Of a DNA stretch of 64,000 bases, positions 39,525 to 48,900 are shown piece by piece. The translations under genes and the position numbers were made by a program. This stretch comes from Flavobacterium endoglycinae (lineage in GTDB: Bacteria; Bacteroidota; Bacteroidia; Flavobacteriales; Flavobacteriaceae). Within the stretch, counting starts at the first letter, position 1; each line of letters opens with the position of its first letter. The notes beneath the pieces are model-generated. The model was given only the letters and a program-made list of their open reading frames with translations. It ran no database searches and was not told the origin of the DNA. The stretch covers positions 1,240,001-1,304,000 of the forward strand of contig NZ_CP071448.1 of the NCBI RefSeq assembly GCF_017352115.1, written 5' to 3'.

Positions 39525-39709
39525 TTTGCCACAGATTAAAAGGATTAAAAATGATTTTTTTCTGCTGCAACATAAAACATAGCCCAAGGTTGAAACCTTG
39601 GGTACGCAATGAATTTCCGCACGCCGTGTTCCCAAGGTTGAAACCTTGGGCTATGTTTGAAAAAAATCATTTTAATCTATGAATCCCGATAGCTATCGAA
39701 TGTGGCAAA
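39525..39709. repeat. Outer inverted repeat TTTGCCACA/TGTGGCAAA enclosing a REPIN-like doublet
   Basis: TTTGCCACA at 39525-39533 pairs with TGTGGCAAA at 39701-39709. ATTAAAAATGATTTTTTT and AAAAAAATCATTTTAAT form a second inner pair that directly borders the doublet at 39576-39657. CCCGATAGCTATCG at 39684-39697 adds a short hairpin. The layout looks like one palindromic element inserted into another. Confidence 0.6.
39576..39657. repeat. REPIN-like palindromic doublet
   Basis: Two copies of the palindrome CCCAAGGTT-GA-AACCTTGGG-like core lie in inverted order (39583-39602 and 39631-39650), bounded by AACATAG and CTATGTT. Each arm can fold alone and the whole 82 bp can fold as one hairpin. A second full doublet is at 59947-60027 and single arms at 10211 and 36166. 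Confidence 0.75.
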
Positions 39710-39745
39710 ATAATTTTCTAATTATCAAATTGACACATTCTCTAA

Positions 39746-40918
39746 TTAACTTTTATTCGCCTCAGCTGTCATTTTTTTAATGAAATCAGTTTCAGCTTTG
39801 ATGTATGGTGTTCCGTCTGTATGAAGTACTTCGTGGAACCATACTTTTGGTTCTGCTGTATAGGTTTTAGTCCAGCTGTCCCAAGCGTATTTGGTTTGTG
39901 TTTTTCCGTCCACAAATCCCCAATTGATCATACCCACATTGTATTTTCTGGCAATTGATAAAAATCCTTCGAAAGTACTTCCGTTTGGTCTTGCCATGTA
40001 TTCTGTACACAACAATGGTTTTCCGTAACGCTGTAATTGTTTGATTACTTTTTCGAAATCTGCTGGTGTGTTGTAATTGTGGAAGGAAACAATATCTGAT
40101 TGTTCGATCTGCATTTTGTGCATTGGTGCCATTTTAGCTTCGTCACTCCAATCGCCAACCCAAACTCCAGAAGTTAATGGCTGCGATGGATTGCTTTCTC
40201 TCGCCCATCCAAAAGCATCTTTTAAAAGAGGCAGAACCAAATCGACTTTGTTTTTAATTTCTACTTTTTCGTAAGATGGCCCCGTCATGTTGTCTGGTTC
40301 GTTCCAAACATCCCATCCTAAAATACGGTTATCGTCTTTGAATTTTGCTACAGTTTCTTTTACGTATTTTTCTAAACGAGGATATTGTGTTTTATCCTGA
40401 AGCACTTTTTGCCCCGGACTTTGAACCCATCCTGAATTGTGTGTATGCGGTTTGGGAGCGCGTTGTTTTCCTAAAGCAGGAAACGGATCCCAGCAAGAAT
40501 CAAATAAAACAAAAAGTATTTTAATGTGGTGTTTATCAGCAATTCCTAAAAAAGTATCCATGCGCTTGTAAAGTCCCTCTGCATCTTGCTGGTGCAATAA
40601 ATCGTGCAAATACACACGCATTACATTCATCCCAAGACCTTCTGCCCAGCCCAATTCCTGATCGATTCTTTTTGGATCAAAAGTATCTTCCTGCCACATC
40701 TCTAATTGATTTATAGCTGTGCTAGGAGAATAATTCGCGCCTACTAACCAAGGTTGTGCTGCATACCATTTATTGGCCTGATCTTTTGTCCAAATTTCTC
40801 TTTTTTCTACTGAAGCGGTTTCACTTTTCTTGTCTTCGGGATTACTTTTTTTGTTGTTGCAGCTAAGCAATACCAGCCCTGCTAACATAAATGTCAGACA
40901 CAATTTTACCTTTCTCAT
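39746..40918 (-). CDS. GH5-like (clan A) glycoside hydrolase lipoprotein
   Basis: 390 residues with a lipoprotein signal (MRKVKLCLTFMLAGLVLLSC, Cys20) and a charged linker. A (beta/alpha)8 barrel of clan A type follows. The acid/base is Glu207 in ILGWDVWNEPDN and the nucleophile Glu306 in PLLCTEYMARP; FHNYNT near 280 is also typical. Such proteins are often labelled as endo-xylanase or cellulase-family enzymes, but the subfamily and substrate cannot be fixed here. It is the gene nearest susD and may be the surface endo-acting enzyme of this locus. Confidence 0.85.
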   Translation of the reverse strand: MRKVKLCLTFMLAGLVLLSCNNKKSNPEDKKSETASVEKREIWTKDQANKWYAAQPWLVGANYSPSTAINQLEMWQEDTFDPKRIDQELGWAEGLGMNVMRVYLHDLLHQQDAEGLYKRMDTFLGIADKHHIKILFVLFDSCWDPFPALGKQRAPKPHTHNSGWVQSPGQKVLQDKTQYPRLEKYVKETVAKFKDDNRILGWDVWNEPDNMTGPSYEKVEIKNKVDLVLPLLKDAFGWARESNPSQPLTSGVWVGDWSDEAKMAPMHKMQIEQSDIVSFHNYNTPADFEKVIKQLQRYGKPLLCTEYMARPNGSTFEGFLSIARKYNVGMINWGFVDGKTQTKYAWDSWTKTYTAEPKVWFHEVLHTDGTPYIKAETDFIKKMTAEANKS

Positions 40919-41001
40919 TATAAATGTTGTTTATATTATGAACAATTGTTCTTTTATGATAAGGGAATCAGATTGATCGTCTGATTCCCTAAAAATTAAT
41001 T

Positions 41002-42525
41002 TTAATATCCAGAATTTTGATCCAGATTTGGATTATTGTCTACGTCAACTTGTGGAATTGGCATTCTGTGATTTTTCCCTACTGTAAAGTTTTTAAAGTC
41101 AGGATCACGAAGTGCAATTTTATCAACAGAAGCTTGAGAGTTTAAATCTCCCCAACGTTTTAAATCTTCCCAACGCACACTTTCGCCACATAATTCTAAA
41201 ACTCTTTCCATTTTTAAACGTTCTAAGAATTTATCGTGGTCGGTTCCAATTTCTGGGTGAGCAGTTGCTAATGTGTTCATATTCACACGGGCTCTTACCA
41301 TATCAACATATTGGTAAGCATCTGATGTTTTTCCTAATTCGTTTAAAACTTCGGCGTAACGCAATAAAATATCAGCGTAACGAACTAATCTATAGTTTAC
41401 CTGGCTGTAGTAATCTTCATTATTTCTGTAATAATCACGGCTTCCTTTTCTAAACCATGCTTCGTTGTTATTCCATTCCCAGTTTCTATCGTATGTTTTA
41501 TCTCCAAAATCAGCTAATAAATCAGGATAGTACAAAGTCCATCTTAAACGAGTATCTAGGTTACCATCTTTGTTTTTCTCTTCTTTGAAAGCATTTACTA
41601 ACCAAAAACGAGCTTGTCCGTCTGACCATCCAATTCCTCTTGGTGCAAAAAACTGACAACGGTTACTGGAAACTGCTGCATTTTGATCTTCTCCAGTTCC
41701 TCCTTTTCTTTGATCTCCAAATTGAATTTCAAAAACTGATTCGCTGTTGTTTTCATTTACATCTGTAAAATTGTCTCTGTAATTAGACACTAAACTGTAC
41801 TTCGCTCCTGCTCCTGTAATTAAATATTCCAGAGCGCCTTTTGCTTCTGTCCATTTGTGCTGCTGCATATATACTTTTGCCATAAAAGCTTTTGCGGCAC
41901 CTTTATCAGGTCTTCCCAATTGGTCAGCTGACCAGCTGCCAGGTAAATCTTCATACGATTCATTTAAGTCTTTTTCGATTTGAGCCCAGATTTCAGTTAC
42001 TTTTTTCTGCTGAGGTAAATCTGCTGGTGTAGACGGATCTAAAACCAGTGGAATATCTTCCCAGATTACTGCTGCATAATAGTAATGTAAGGCTCTGAAA
42101 AACTTTGCTTGAGCAATGATTTTCTTTTTATCATCTTCATTTTGAAAAGTGATATTCGGCACATTTGCTAAAACCTGATTACATCTAAAAATCGCTTTGT
42201 AAGTATCTCTCCACGTTACTGCGTTTCCTTCCCAGAAATTATAATTGATGTAATTGAATCTTGTCCAGTCTGCTAATTCTGTCCACGGACTTACGCTATA
42301 TCCTTCATCAGAAGTTAGGTCTAAGCGAAAATACATCCATCTTGCCCACAAACCATCTTTGTAAAACATGGCATAAATTGAATTAACACCAGATTGTGCA
42401 TCACTTTCTGTTTTCCAATACTGATCTGTTGTGATATCATTTGGGCTGTTTAAGTCTAATTCATTTTCACAAGCTGTAAAAACAAGACCTAAAAAAGCTG
42501 CGGTTATTATTATTATTTTTTTCAT
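41002..42525 (-). CDS. SusD/RagB-family glycan-binding lipoprotein
   Basis: 507 residues with a lipoprotein signal ending in LVFTAC (Cys19). N-terminal SusD signature ELDLNSPNDITTDQYWKTESDA and TPR-type helices (IAQAKFFRALHYYYAAVIWEDIP) are clear. The C-terminal part has YRLVRYADILLRYAEVLNELGK and ERVLELCGESVRWEDLKRWG, standard for RagB/SusD proteins. It is the surface lid for the SusC channel encoded 17 bp upstream. It would capture the polysaccharide fragments made by the GH5-like and GH43 enzymes of the locus. Confidence 0.97.
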   Translation of the reverse strand: MKKIIIITAAFLGLVFTACENELDLNSPNDITTDQYWKTESDAQSGVNSIYAMFYKDGLWARWMYFRLDLTSDEGYSVSPWTELADWTRFNYINYNFWEGNAVTWRDTYKAIFRCNQVLANVPNITFQNEDDKKKIIAQAKFFRALHYYYAAVIWEDIPLVLDPSTPADLPQQKKVTEIWAQIEKDLNESYEDLPGSWSADQLGRPDKGAAKAFMAKVYMQQHKWTEAKGALEYLITGAGAKYSLVSNYRDNFTDVNENNSESVFEIQFGDQRKGGTGEDQNAAVSSNRCQFFAPRGIGWSDGQARFWLVNAFKEEKNKDGNLDTRLRWTLYYPDLLADFGDKTYDRNWEWNNNEAWFRKGSRDYYRNNEDYYSQVNYRLVRYADILLRYAEVLNELGKTSDAYQYVDMVRARVNMNTLATAHPEIGTDHDKFLERLKMERVLELCGESVRWEDLKRWGDLNSQASVDKIALRDPDFKNFTVGKNHRMPIPQVDVDNNPNLDQNSGY

Positions 42526-42542
42526 TATGCTGTTTTTTAAAA

Positions 42543-45500
42543 TTAAAAGCTAAAGTCAACACCAAAAGAATAGGTCTTAAGATTTGGGAAGGCACCATTA
42601 TCAAAGCCTCTTTCAAAAATATTACTGTTTGTAAATTCAGGATCTAAACCTTTATATTTCGTGATCGTAATAATATTTTGTGCTGAAAGGCTTAATCTTA
42701 CTCTCGAAATACCTGAGTTTTTCAACACTGTTTCTGGTAAGTTATATCCAAATCCAATGTATTTAAGTCTAATGAAATCTCCATTTTCTAAGAAACGGTC
42801 GCTGTCTCCTCTTGAATTTAAAGTAGAACCTTTTGTAACTCTAGGAAAATCAGTATTTGGATTTTCTGGTGTCCAAGGCTGAATCCCTCTTCTGTAGTTA
42901 CTGTTGTCATCAAAACGATCCACAACACTTCTAAATCCGTTATAAACAGTAGCTCCATGAGAAGCAATCCAGTTCATAGAAAAATCAAAACCTTTGTATT
43001 CTGCTCCTGCGTTGAATCCCATTTCAAATTCAGGCCAAGGACTTCCTACAATATCTTTATCAGCACTTGTAATTTGTCCGTCGCCGTTAACATCTTTAAA
43101 ACGAATATCACCCGGTACAGCATTTGGCATAATTACCTTTCCTTCTGCATTTTTGTAGTTGTTGATTTCTTGCTGGTTTTGGAACAATCCATCAGTTTGC
43201 AACACATACCACATTCCTACTGGCATTCCTGCTCTAGTAATGGTATTTCCTGAAATATTTTCATTTTGTCCGTTACCTAATGAAACGAGTTTGTTGTTAA
43301 TTTTTGTAAAGTTTACAGAAGCATTAAATGAGAAATCATTGATTTTTTTGCTATAAGCCAATTCAATTTCAAAACCTTTATTTTCAACTGTTGCCGCATT
43401 CGAAATTGGATTTCCTCCATCGTTTCCAGTCGTTAATAAAATTGGGAAACCAAATAATACATCTTCTGTACGAGCGATAAAATAATCGGCAGTAAGACGA
43501 AGATCATTATTTAAAACGCCAAGATCTAAACCAAAGTTGGTTTGTTTCAATTTCTCCCAACGCAATTGCTCATTTGATAATTTTACCTGAGCTGCAGAAG
43601 GATATAACGTTTGGTCTTTACCTAATACAATTTGTCCGAAATTGTTAACAAAGCTTTTGTATTCGTAATTTCCAATATTACCAGAACCTAATTCACCATA
43701 ACTTGCTCTTAATTTTAAATCTTTAATAAACTGAGATTTAAAGAACGATTCGTTGCTTACTCTCCATCCTGCAGAAAGAGAAGGGAAATTCCCCCATTTG
43801 TTTGCATCACTGAATCTTGATGAACCATCGCGTCTTAAAACAGCATTAAACAAATAACGGTTATCATAATTGTATTCTATTCTTCCTAAATAAGAAGCAA
43901 GTGCCGCTTCGTTAATATAACCTCCAACAACCGGCGAATTTCCTTGGTTTAAAACCTCATAATATTGCCCTGTTCCTGAATTGATTGGAAGATTTCTCTT
44001 TTCTCCGTAAATAATGTCATATTTATCTTTTTGGAAAGTCTGACCTACTAAAACCGTAACATCATGTTTTCCAAATTCTTTTTTGAAAGTCAATGTATTT
44101 TCAAATAACATTGTTTCAGATCTTGCTTTGTTTTGATTGGTAATAGATGGATCTATAGGCTGGTTTAATGTCCAGTTACCCACTTTTCTCATGTATTTAT
44201 ACGAATCAAAACTAGTTTCATATCCAAAGTTGAAACGGTATTTTAACCATGGAGCAAATTTTAATTCAGACCAGATATTTCCTCTAATTCTGAAATTTTG
44301 ATTGATTGTATTTGAAAAATCAGCAAGTGCCAGAGGATTGGTACCAAATGTATCGGCAACACCTTGTTTTCCGTAACCATATCCACCTGGATTAGACGGA
44401 TCGTAAAGCGGAATGGTTGGTGTCATTCTGTACACATCAATAATTGGCGCTCCAGACATTTCATCTGTTTTTGCATTACTAATTGCTAAGTTTTCTCCAA
44501 TGCTGAAAATTCCTTTTGTACCGCTTGAATTTACACGAAATGAAATTCTGTCGAAATCTGTTCCTACCACGGTTCCTTCATTTCCAAAATAATTTCCAGA
44601 CATGAAAAAGGATGAATTTTCACTTCCTCCAGAAAAACTCGCATTATAATCCTGCATCATTCCAGTTTTAAAAACCGCATCCTGCCAGTCTGTATCGACA
44701 GCCATATTTAGGTTTTGTCTTGGAAGTCCTGCATTATCATACGCCATGTTGTTGTATTTTGCAAACTCTTCAGTTCCCATTAAATCGTAACGAGGCATAA
44801 CTGTAAAACTGCTTTTTGCAGAAACTTCTATCTTAAGCGGTCCTTTTTTACCTTTTTTAGTCGTAATGATGATGACACCATTTGCTGCTCTGGAACCATA
44901 AATTGCCGCTGCAGAGGCATCTTTTAAAACCTGAATGCTTTCGATATCATTTGGGTTAAAATCTCTATTCCCACTAGTCACAATACCATCAATAACATAT
45001 AATGGATTTGTATTTTGAAGATTTTTAAGTCCGCGGATTTCAACACTCGCTTCTTGTCCAGGGCGTCCACCGCCTCGAACTTTAACTCCGGTAACCAAAC
45101 CCTGAAGTCCGTCGGCCACTGTTGTAACCTGACGTTTTTGGATTTCTTCGGCTTTTACTAAAGAAACCGCACCTGTAAGGTCTTTTTTCTGTTGAGAACC
45201 GTAACCTACTACCACTATCTCATCTAGTTTCATAGCGTCTTCGGCCAATACGGCATCTACAGTTGTTTTATTGTTAATCGCAATTTCTGTAGTTTTAAAT
45301 CCCTGTGAGCTAAAAACCAGCGTTTGATTGGCTCCTGCTGTAATTTTATATCTTCCGTCAAAATCGGTAACGGCACCTGTTTTAGTGTCTTTAACAAGTA
45401 CATTGGCAAACGGAATTGGTTCTCCTGTTGCAGAAGCCACTTTTCCCGTTATGGTTATTTGCTGTGCGTACGTTTGTTGTAGTAATAAACTAAAGAAAAA

Positions 45501-45548
45501 CAAGAGGCAATATCTCTTCTTTAAAATTTGAGTGAACTTTGTTTTCAT
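42543..45548 (-). CDS. SusC/RagA-family TonB-linked outer-membrane transporter
   Basis: 1001 residues with a signal peptide ending TYAQQ. A carboxypeptidase-regulatory-like domain (ITGKVASATGEPIPFANVLV) spans about 30-105. The plug has VVGYGSQQKKDLTGAVS, NPLYVIDGIV and AAIYGSRAANGVIIITTKKG. The barrel ends in Phe (SFGVDFSF). It is the first gene of the leftward locus and diverges from the hybrid sensor gene across a 386-bp control region. It would import oligosaccharides with the SusD protein encoded downstream. Confidence 0.97.
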   Translation of the reverse strand: MKTKFTQILKKRYCLLFFFSLLLQQTYAQQITITGKVASATGEPIPFANVLVKDTKTGAVTDFDGRYKITAGANQTLVFSSQGFKTTEIAINNKTTVDAVLAEDAMKLDEIVVVGYGSQQKKDLTGAVSLVKAEEIQKRQVTTVADGLQGLVTGVKVRGGGRPGQEASVEIRGLKNLQNTNPLYVIDGIVTSGNRDFNPNDIESIQVLKDASAAAIYGSRAANGVIIITTKKGKKGPLKIEVSAKSSFTVMPRYDLMGTEEFAKYNNMAYDNAGLPRQNLNMAVDTDWQDAVFKTGMMQDYNASFSGGSENSSFFMSGNYFGNEGTVVGTDFDRISFRVNSSGTKGIFSIGENLAISNAKTDEMSGAPIIDVYRMTPTIPLYDPSNPGGYGYGKQGVADTFGTNPLALADFSNTINQNFRIRGNIWSELKFAPWLKYRFNFGYETSFDSYKYMRKVGNWTLNQPIDPSITNQNKARSETMLFENTLTFKKEFGKHDVTVLVGQTFQKDKYDIIYGEKRNLPINSGTGQYYEVLNQGNSPVVGGYINEAALASYLGRIEYNYDNRYLFNAVLRRDGSSRFSDANKWGNFPSLSAGWRVSNESFFKSQFIKDLKLRASYGELGSGNIGNYEYKSFVNNFGQIVLGKDQTLYPSAAQVKLSNEQLRWEKLKQTNFGLDLGVLNNDLRLTADYFIARTEDVLFGFPILLTTGNDGGNPISNAATVENKGFEIELAYSKKINDFSFNASVNFTKINNKLVSLGNGQNENISGNTITRAGMPVGMWYVLQTDGLFQNQQEINNYKNAEGKVIMPNAVPGDIRFKDVNGDGQITSADKDIVGSPWPEFEMGFNAGAEYKGFDFSMNWIASHGATVYNGFRSVVDRFDDNSNYRRGIQPWTPENPNTDFPRVTKGSTLNSRGDSDRFLENGDFIRLKYIGFGYNLPETVLKNSGISRVRLSLSAQNIITITKYKGLDPEFTNSNIFERGFDNGAFPNLKTYSFGVDFSF

Positions 45549-45934
45549 TGATTTTTCATTTTAGATAGTTTTCATTTTGTGGTTGGTTGGAAATTGGTTT
45601 AAATTTTAGTCATCTCTAATTCGGGCCGATAAGAATTTTAAAAAGCCCGCTAATAATAATTCGTTCATTTTGATGCAAAATTGTTAATGATATACTTTTT
45701 CAAACTTTATTTTATTGATGCAATATTTTTTGAGCTTAAAAATTATCAATATGATTTATTTGAAATGTCAAAGTAGATGATTTAAATTCAAAATAAAATG
45801 CTTCATTTGTGTCAATTTCTATTTCAAATGATTCAAATTGTACAAAAAAGGTCAAATAAATAGCGACTTGCAACATTTTGTTGAAAATTGACACGATTTG
45901 CAGAAGTCTCGATTTTATCCTAAAAAACACAGCT
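45549..45934. promoter_or_regulatory. Divergent control region between susC and the hybrid sensor gene
   Basis: 386 bp with no gene and a high AT content. A 13-bp direct repeat, TTGATGCAAAATT at 45671-45683 and TTGATGCAATATT at 45716-45728 (12 of 13 identical, 45 bp apart), lies 123-180 bp upstream of the susC start. It is a candidate binding site for the AraC-type domain of the adjacent regulator. CGGGC/GCCCG can pair in the susC leader (about 45624-45650). No TAnnTTTG promoter was found by eye on either strand. Confidence 0.4.
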
Positions 45935-48900
45935 ATGCGTAAATTCTTTCTTTTATTAGTTTTATTCATTTTTTCGCAAAATTTTATTCATGCGCAGGAA
46001 TATTATTTTAAACATTTTCAGGTGGAAGAAGGACTTTCTAACAATACCGTTTTGACTTCTTTACAAGATGAAGATGGTTTTATGTGGTTTGGAACCAAAG
46101 ACGGTTTAAACCGATTTGACGGTTATCGTTTTAAAACCTACCGAAGCAATCTCGATCCTATTCATAGTTTAGGAAGTAATTATATTCAGTCACTGCATGA
46201 ATATAAAGGCATCATTTGGGTGGGAACCGATAAAGGTTTGTATCAATACAATAAAAAAAATGATCAGTTTACGGTTTTAAATGAAGCCATAAATGATCGT
46301 ATTAACGACATTAATCATGATAGACACGGAAATATCTGGTTTGTATCAGGAAACATTCTTTATAAATATTCGACCATTAAAAAGGAAACCAAGACTTTTA
46401 ACCCCAACAAATATTTTATTGCTACTTCGATTTCACGCGATGCCAACGGCGAAATCTGGGCTTCTTCTTTAAATAAAATATATCGTTATTCTGAAGAAAG
46501 TCTTTCGTTTGAAAATATTCCGATTACACCTCCAGCCAATTCTTCCAATTTTAGAATTACCACAATTTATGCTTTGGACAAAAATAATATCGTGATTGGA
46601 ACGCAGGACGATGGCGTTTTGATTTATAACATTCAAAAGAAAACCACTTCGAATCTAGAATTTTCATCAAAAAAACCAGTTTATGTGCGTCAGTTCAAAA
46701 AGAAAGACAATTGTGAACTTTGGATTGCCAGCGAATCTGGAATTTACGTTTGCAACCTGATTACCAAAACGACGGTAAATCTTAGAAAAAATTACAACGA
46801 TCCGTATGCGATTTCAGATAATGCGGCTTACTGCATTACTATTGATAAAGAAAACGGAATCTGGGTAGGAACTTATTTTGGCGGTATTAATTACCATCAA
46901 AAACAATATACACAGTTTAAAAAATATTTTCCGCAGAAAGGTCAAAACTCCATCAGCGGAAGCGCCGTAAGAGAAATTCACAAAGACGATTATGGCGATT
47001 TATGGATTGGTACCGAAGATGCAGGTTTAAACCGATTCAACCCAAAAACGCAGACTTTTACTTCGTATCTGCCAAACGGAAGTCCAAACAGCGTTTCGTA
47101 CTATAATATTCACGCTTTAATGCCTAGAAAAGACAAAATCTGGATTGGAACTTTTGAACATGGCATGGATGTTTTAGACCGAAATTCGGGAAATGTCATT
47201 AAACATTACAGCGCCAATAATCCAGCAACCGGACTGCACAGCAATTTTATTTTTTCTTTTTATGAAACTAAAAAAGACGAATTAATTGTTATAACCACAA
47301 TGGGATTGTATCGCTACAACGAACAGAAAGATACATTTGATATTTTGAAAACTTTCCCAGAAACCACTCATTATACAACCTATAAAGAAGACAGCGACGG
47401 AAATCTGTGGGCAGGAAGTTACCGCGATGGTTTGTTTTATTACAATCCAAAATCAGGAAAAAGAGAAGTTTTTATTTATGATTATAAAAACACAAAAGGC
47501 ATCAGCAACAATTCGATCAATTATATTTTTGAAGACAGTTCGAAAAATCTTTGGTTTGCCACCGAAAACGGACTGAATTTATTTGATAAAAAAACAAGAA
47601 CGTTTAAAAAATTCACCACCAAAAACGGACTTCCTAGCAATGTGGTCTATTCGATTTTAGAAGATAACAATAAGAATTTATGGCTTACGACTTCAAAAGG
47701 TCTTGTACAGTTTAGTCTGAATCATAAAGGTGTAAAAATCTACACAACGGCAAATGGTTTATTGAGCGATCAGTTTAATTATGCATCGGCTTTTAAAGAT
47801 ACAAACGGCGATATGTATTTTGGAAACTTAAACGGAATGATCAGCTTCAATCCGAAGAATTTCACCAAAAACAAATACACGCCTTCGATTTTTATTACCA
47901 ATCTTCAGATTAATAATAAAGATATTGATGTTAACGAAACCGATTCTCCGCTTACAAATTCGATTTCGCATATTGACGAATTGCAACTCGATAACAATCA
48001 AGCATCATTTAATCTCGAATTTGCCTCTTTAAATTATACCGCTCCAGAACTAACCGAATATTGGTATCAGCTTGAAAATGTAAACAACGACTGGGTTTAT
48101 CTCGAAAGAAACAACAAAGTCTTTTTTACCGAATTAGCGCCAGGCGATTATGTTTTTAAAGTAAAATCGCTGAATAGTTTTGGCGTTTGGAGTAAAGAAG
48201 TGAAACTTAAAATCAGAATTCTGCCTCCGTTCTGGGCGAGTAATTATGCGTATTTTTTCTATTTTCTGCTCATTTGCGGTTCATTATATTATGTTATTCG
48301 TTATTCTAATAATCTGACTGAAATTAAAAATAACCGTAAAATAAAACATCTAAATGACGAAAAAGAAAAAGAAATCTATCAAGCCAAAATTGACTTTTTT
48401 ACCAATGTAGCGCACGAAATTAGAACACCGCTTACGCTTATAAAAGGTCCTTTGGAAAAACTTCTAGTAATGGAACATCAATCCGTTGAAGTGCCGCAGA
48501 ATCTTTCGATCATGAAGAAAAATACTTCACGATTGCTAAAACTGGTAAACGAATTATTGGATTTCCGTAAATCCGAAATCGGCGGCTTGAAACTTACTTT
48601 CGTAGAAGCCAATATTTCGTCAATGGTTCGGAATTTACATTTGCGTTTCAGCCAATTAATTGAAGAGCGCGGGATTGAGTTTGAACTTGAACTGGGCGAT
48701 AAAGACATTTTTGCTTTTGTGGATAAAGAAGCGTTCAAAAAAATTCTGAGCAATTTGATGAACAACGCCATTAAATATTCAAAAGATAAAGTTTCGATTA
48801 CGCTTTTTAGAGATGAAAAGAAACTGACTTTAACTGTAAAAAATGATGGGAATTTGATTCCGTTTCAATTAAAAGATAAAATTTTCGAACCGTTTTTCAG

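Noticed and set aside
39470..39532. Longer N-terminus for the GH43-like protein
   Set aside because: The extra residues come from the outer repeat region, and the signal peptide begins at the ATG at 39469.
39525..39709. Insertion sequence
   Set aside because: No transposase frame is present and the inverted repeats fit small palindromic elements better.
45878..45934. Longer N-terminus for the hybrid sensor
   Set aside because: It would need a TTG start and would hide the signal peptide that begins at the ATG at 45935.
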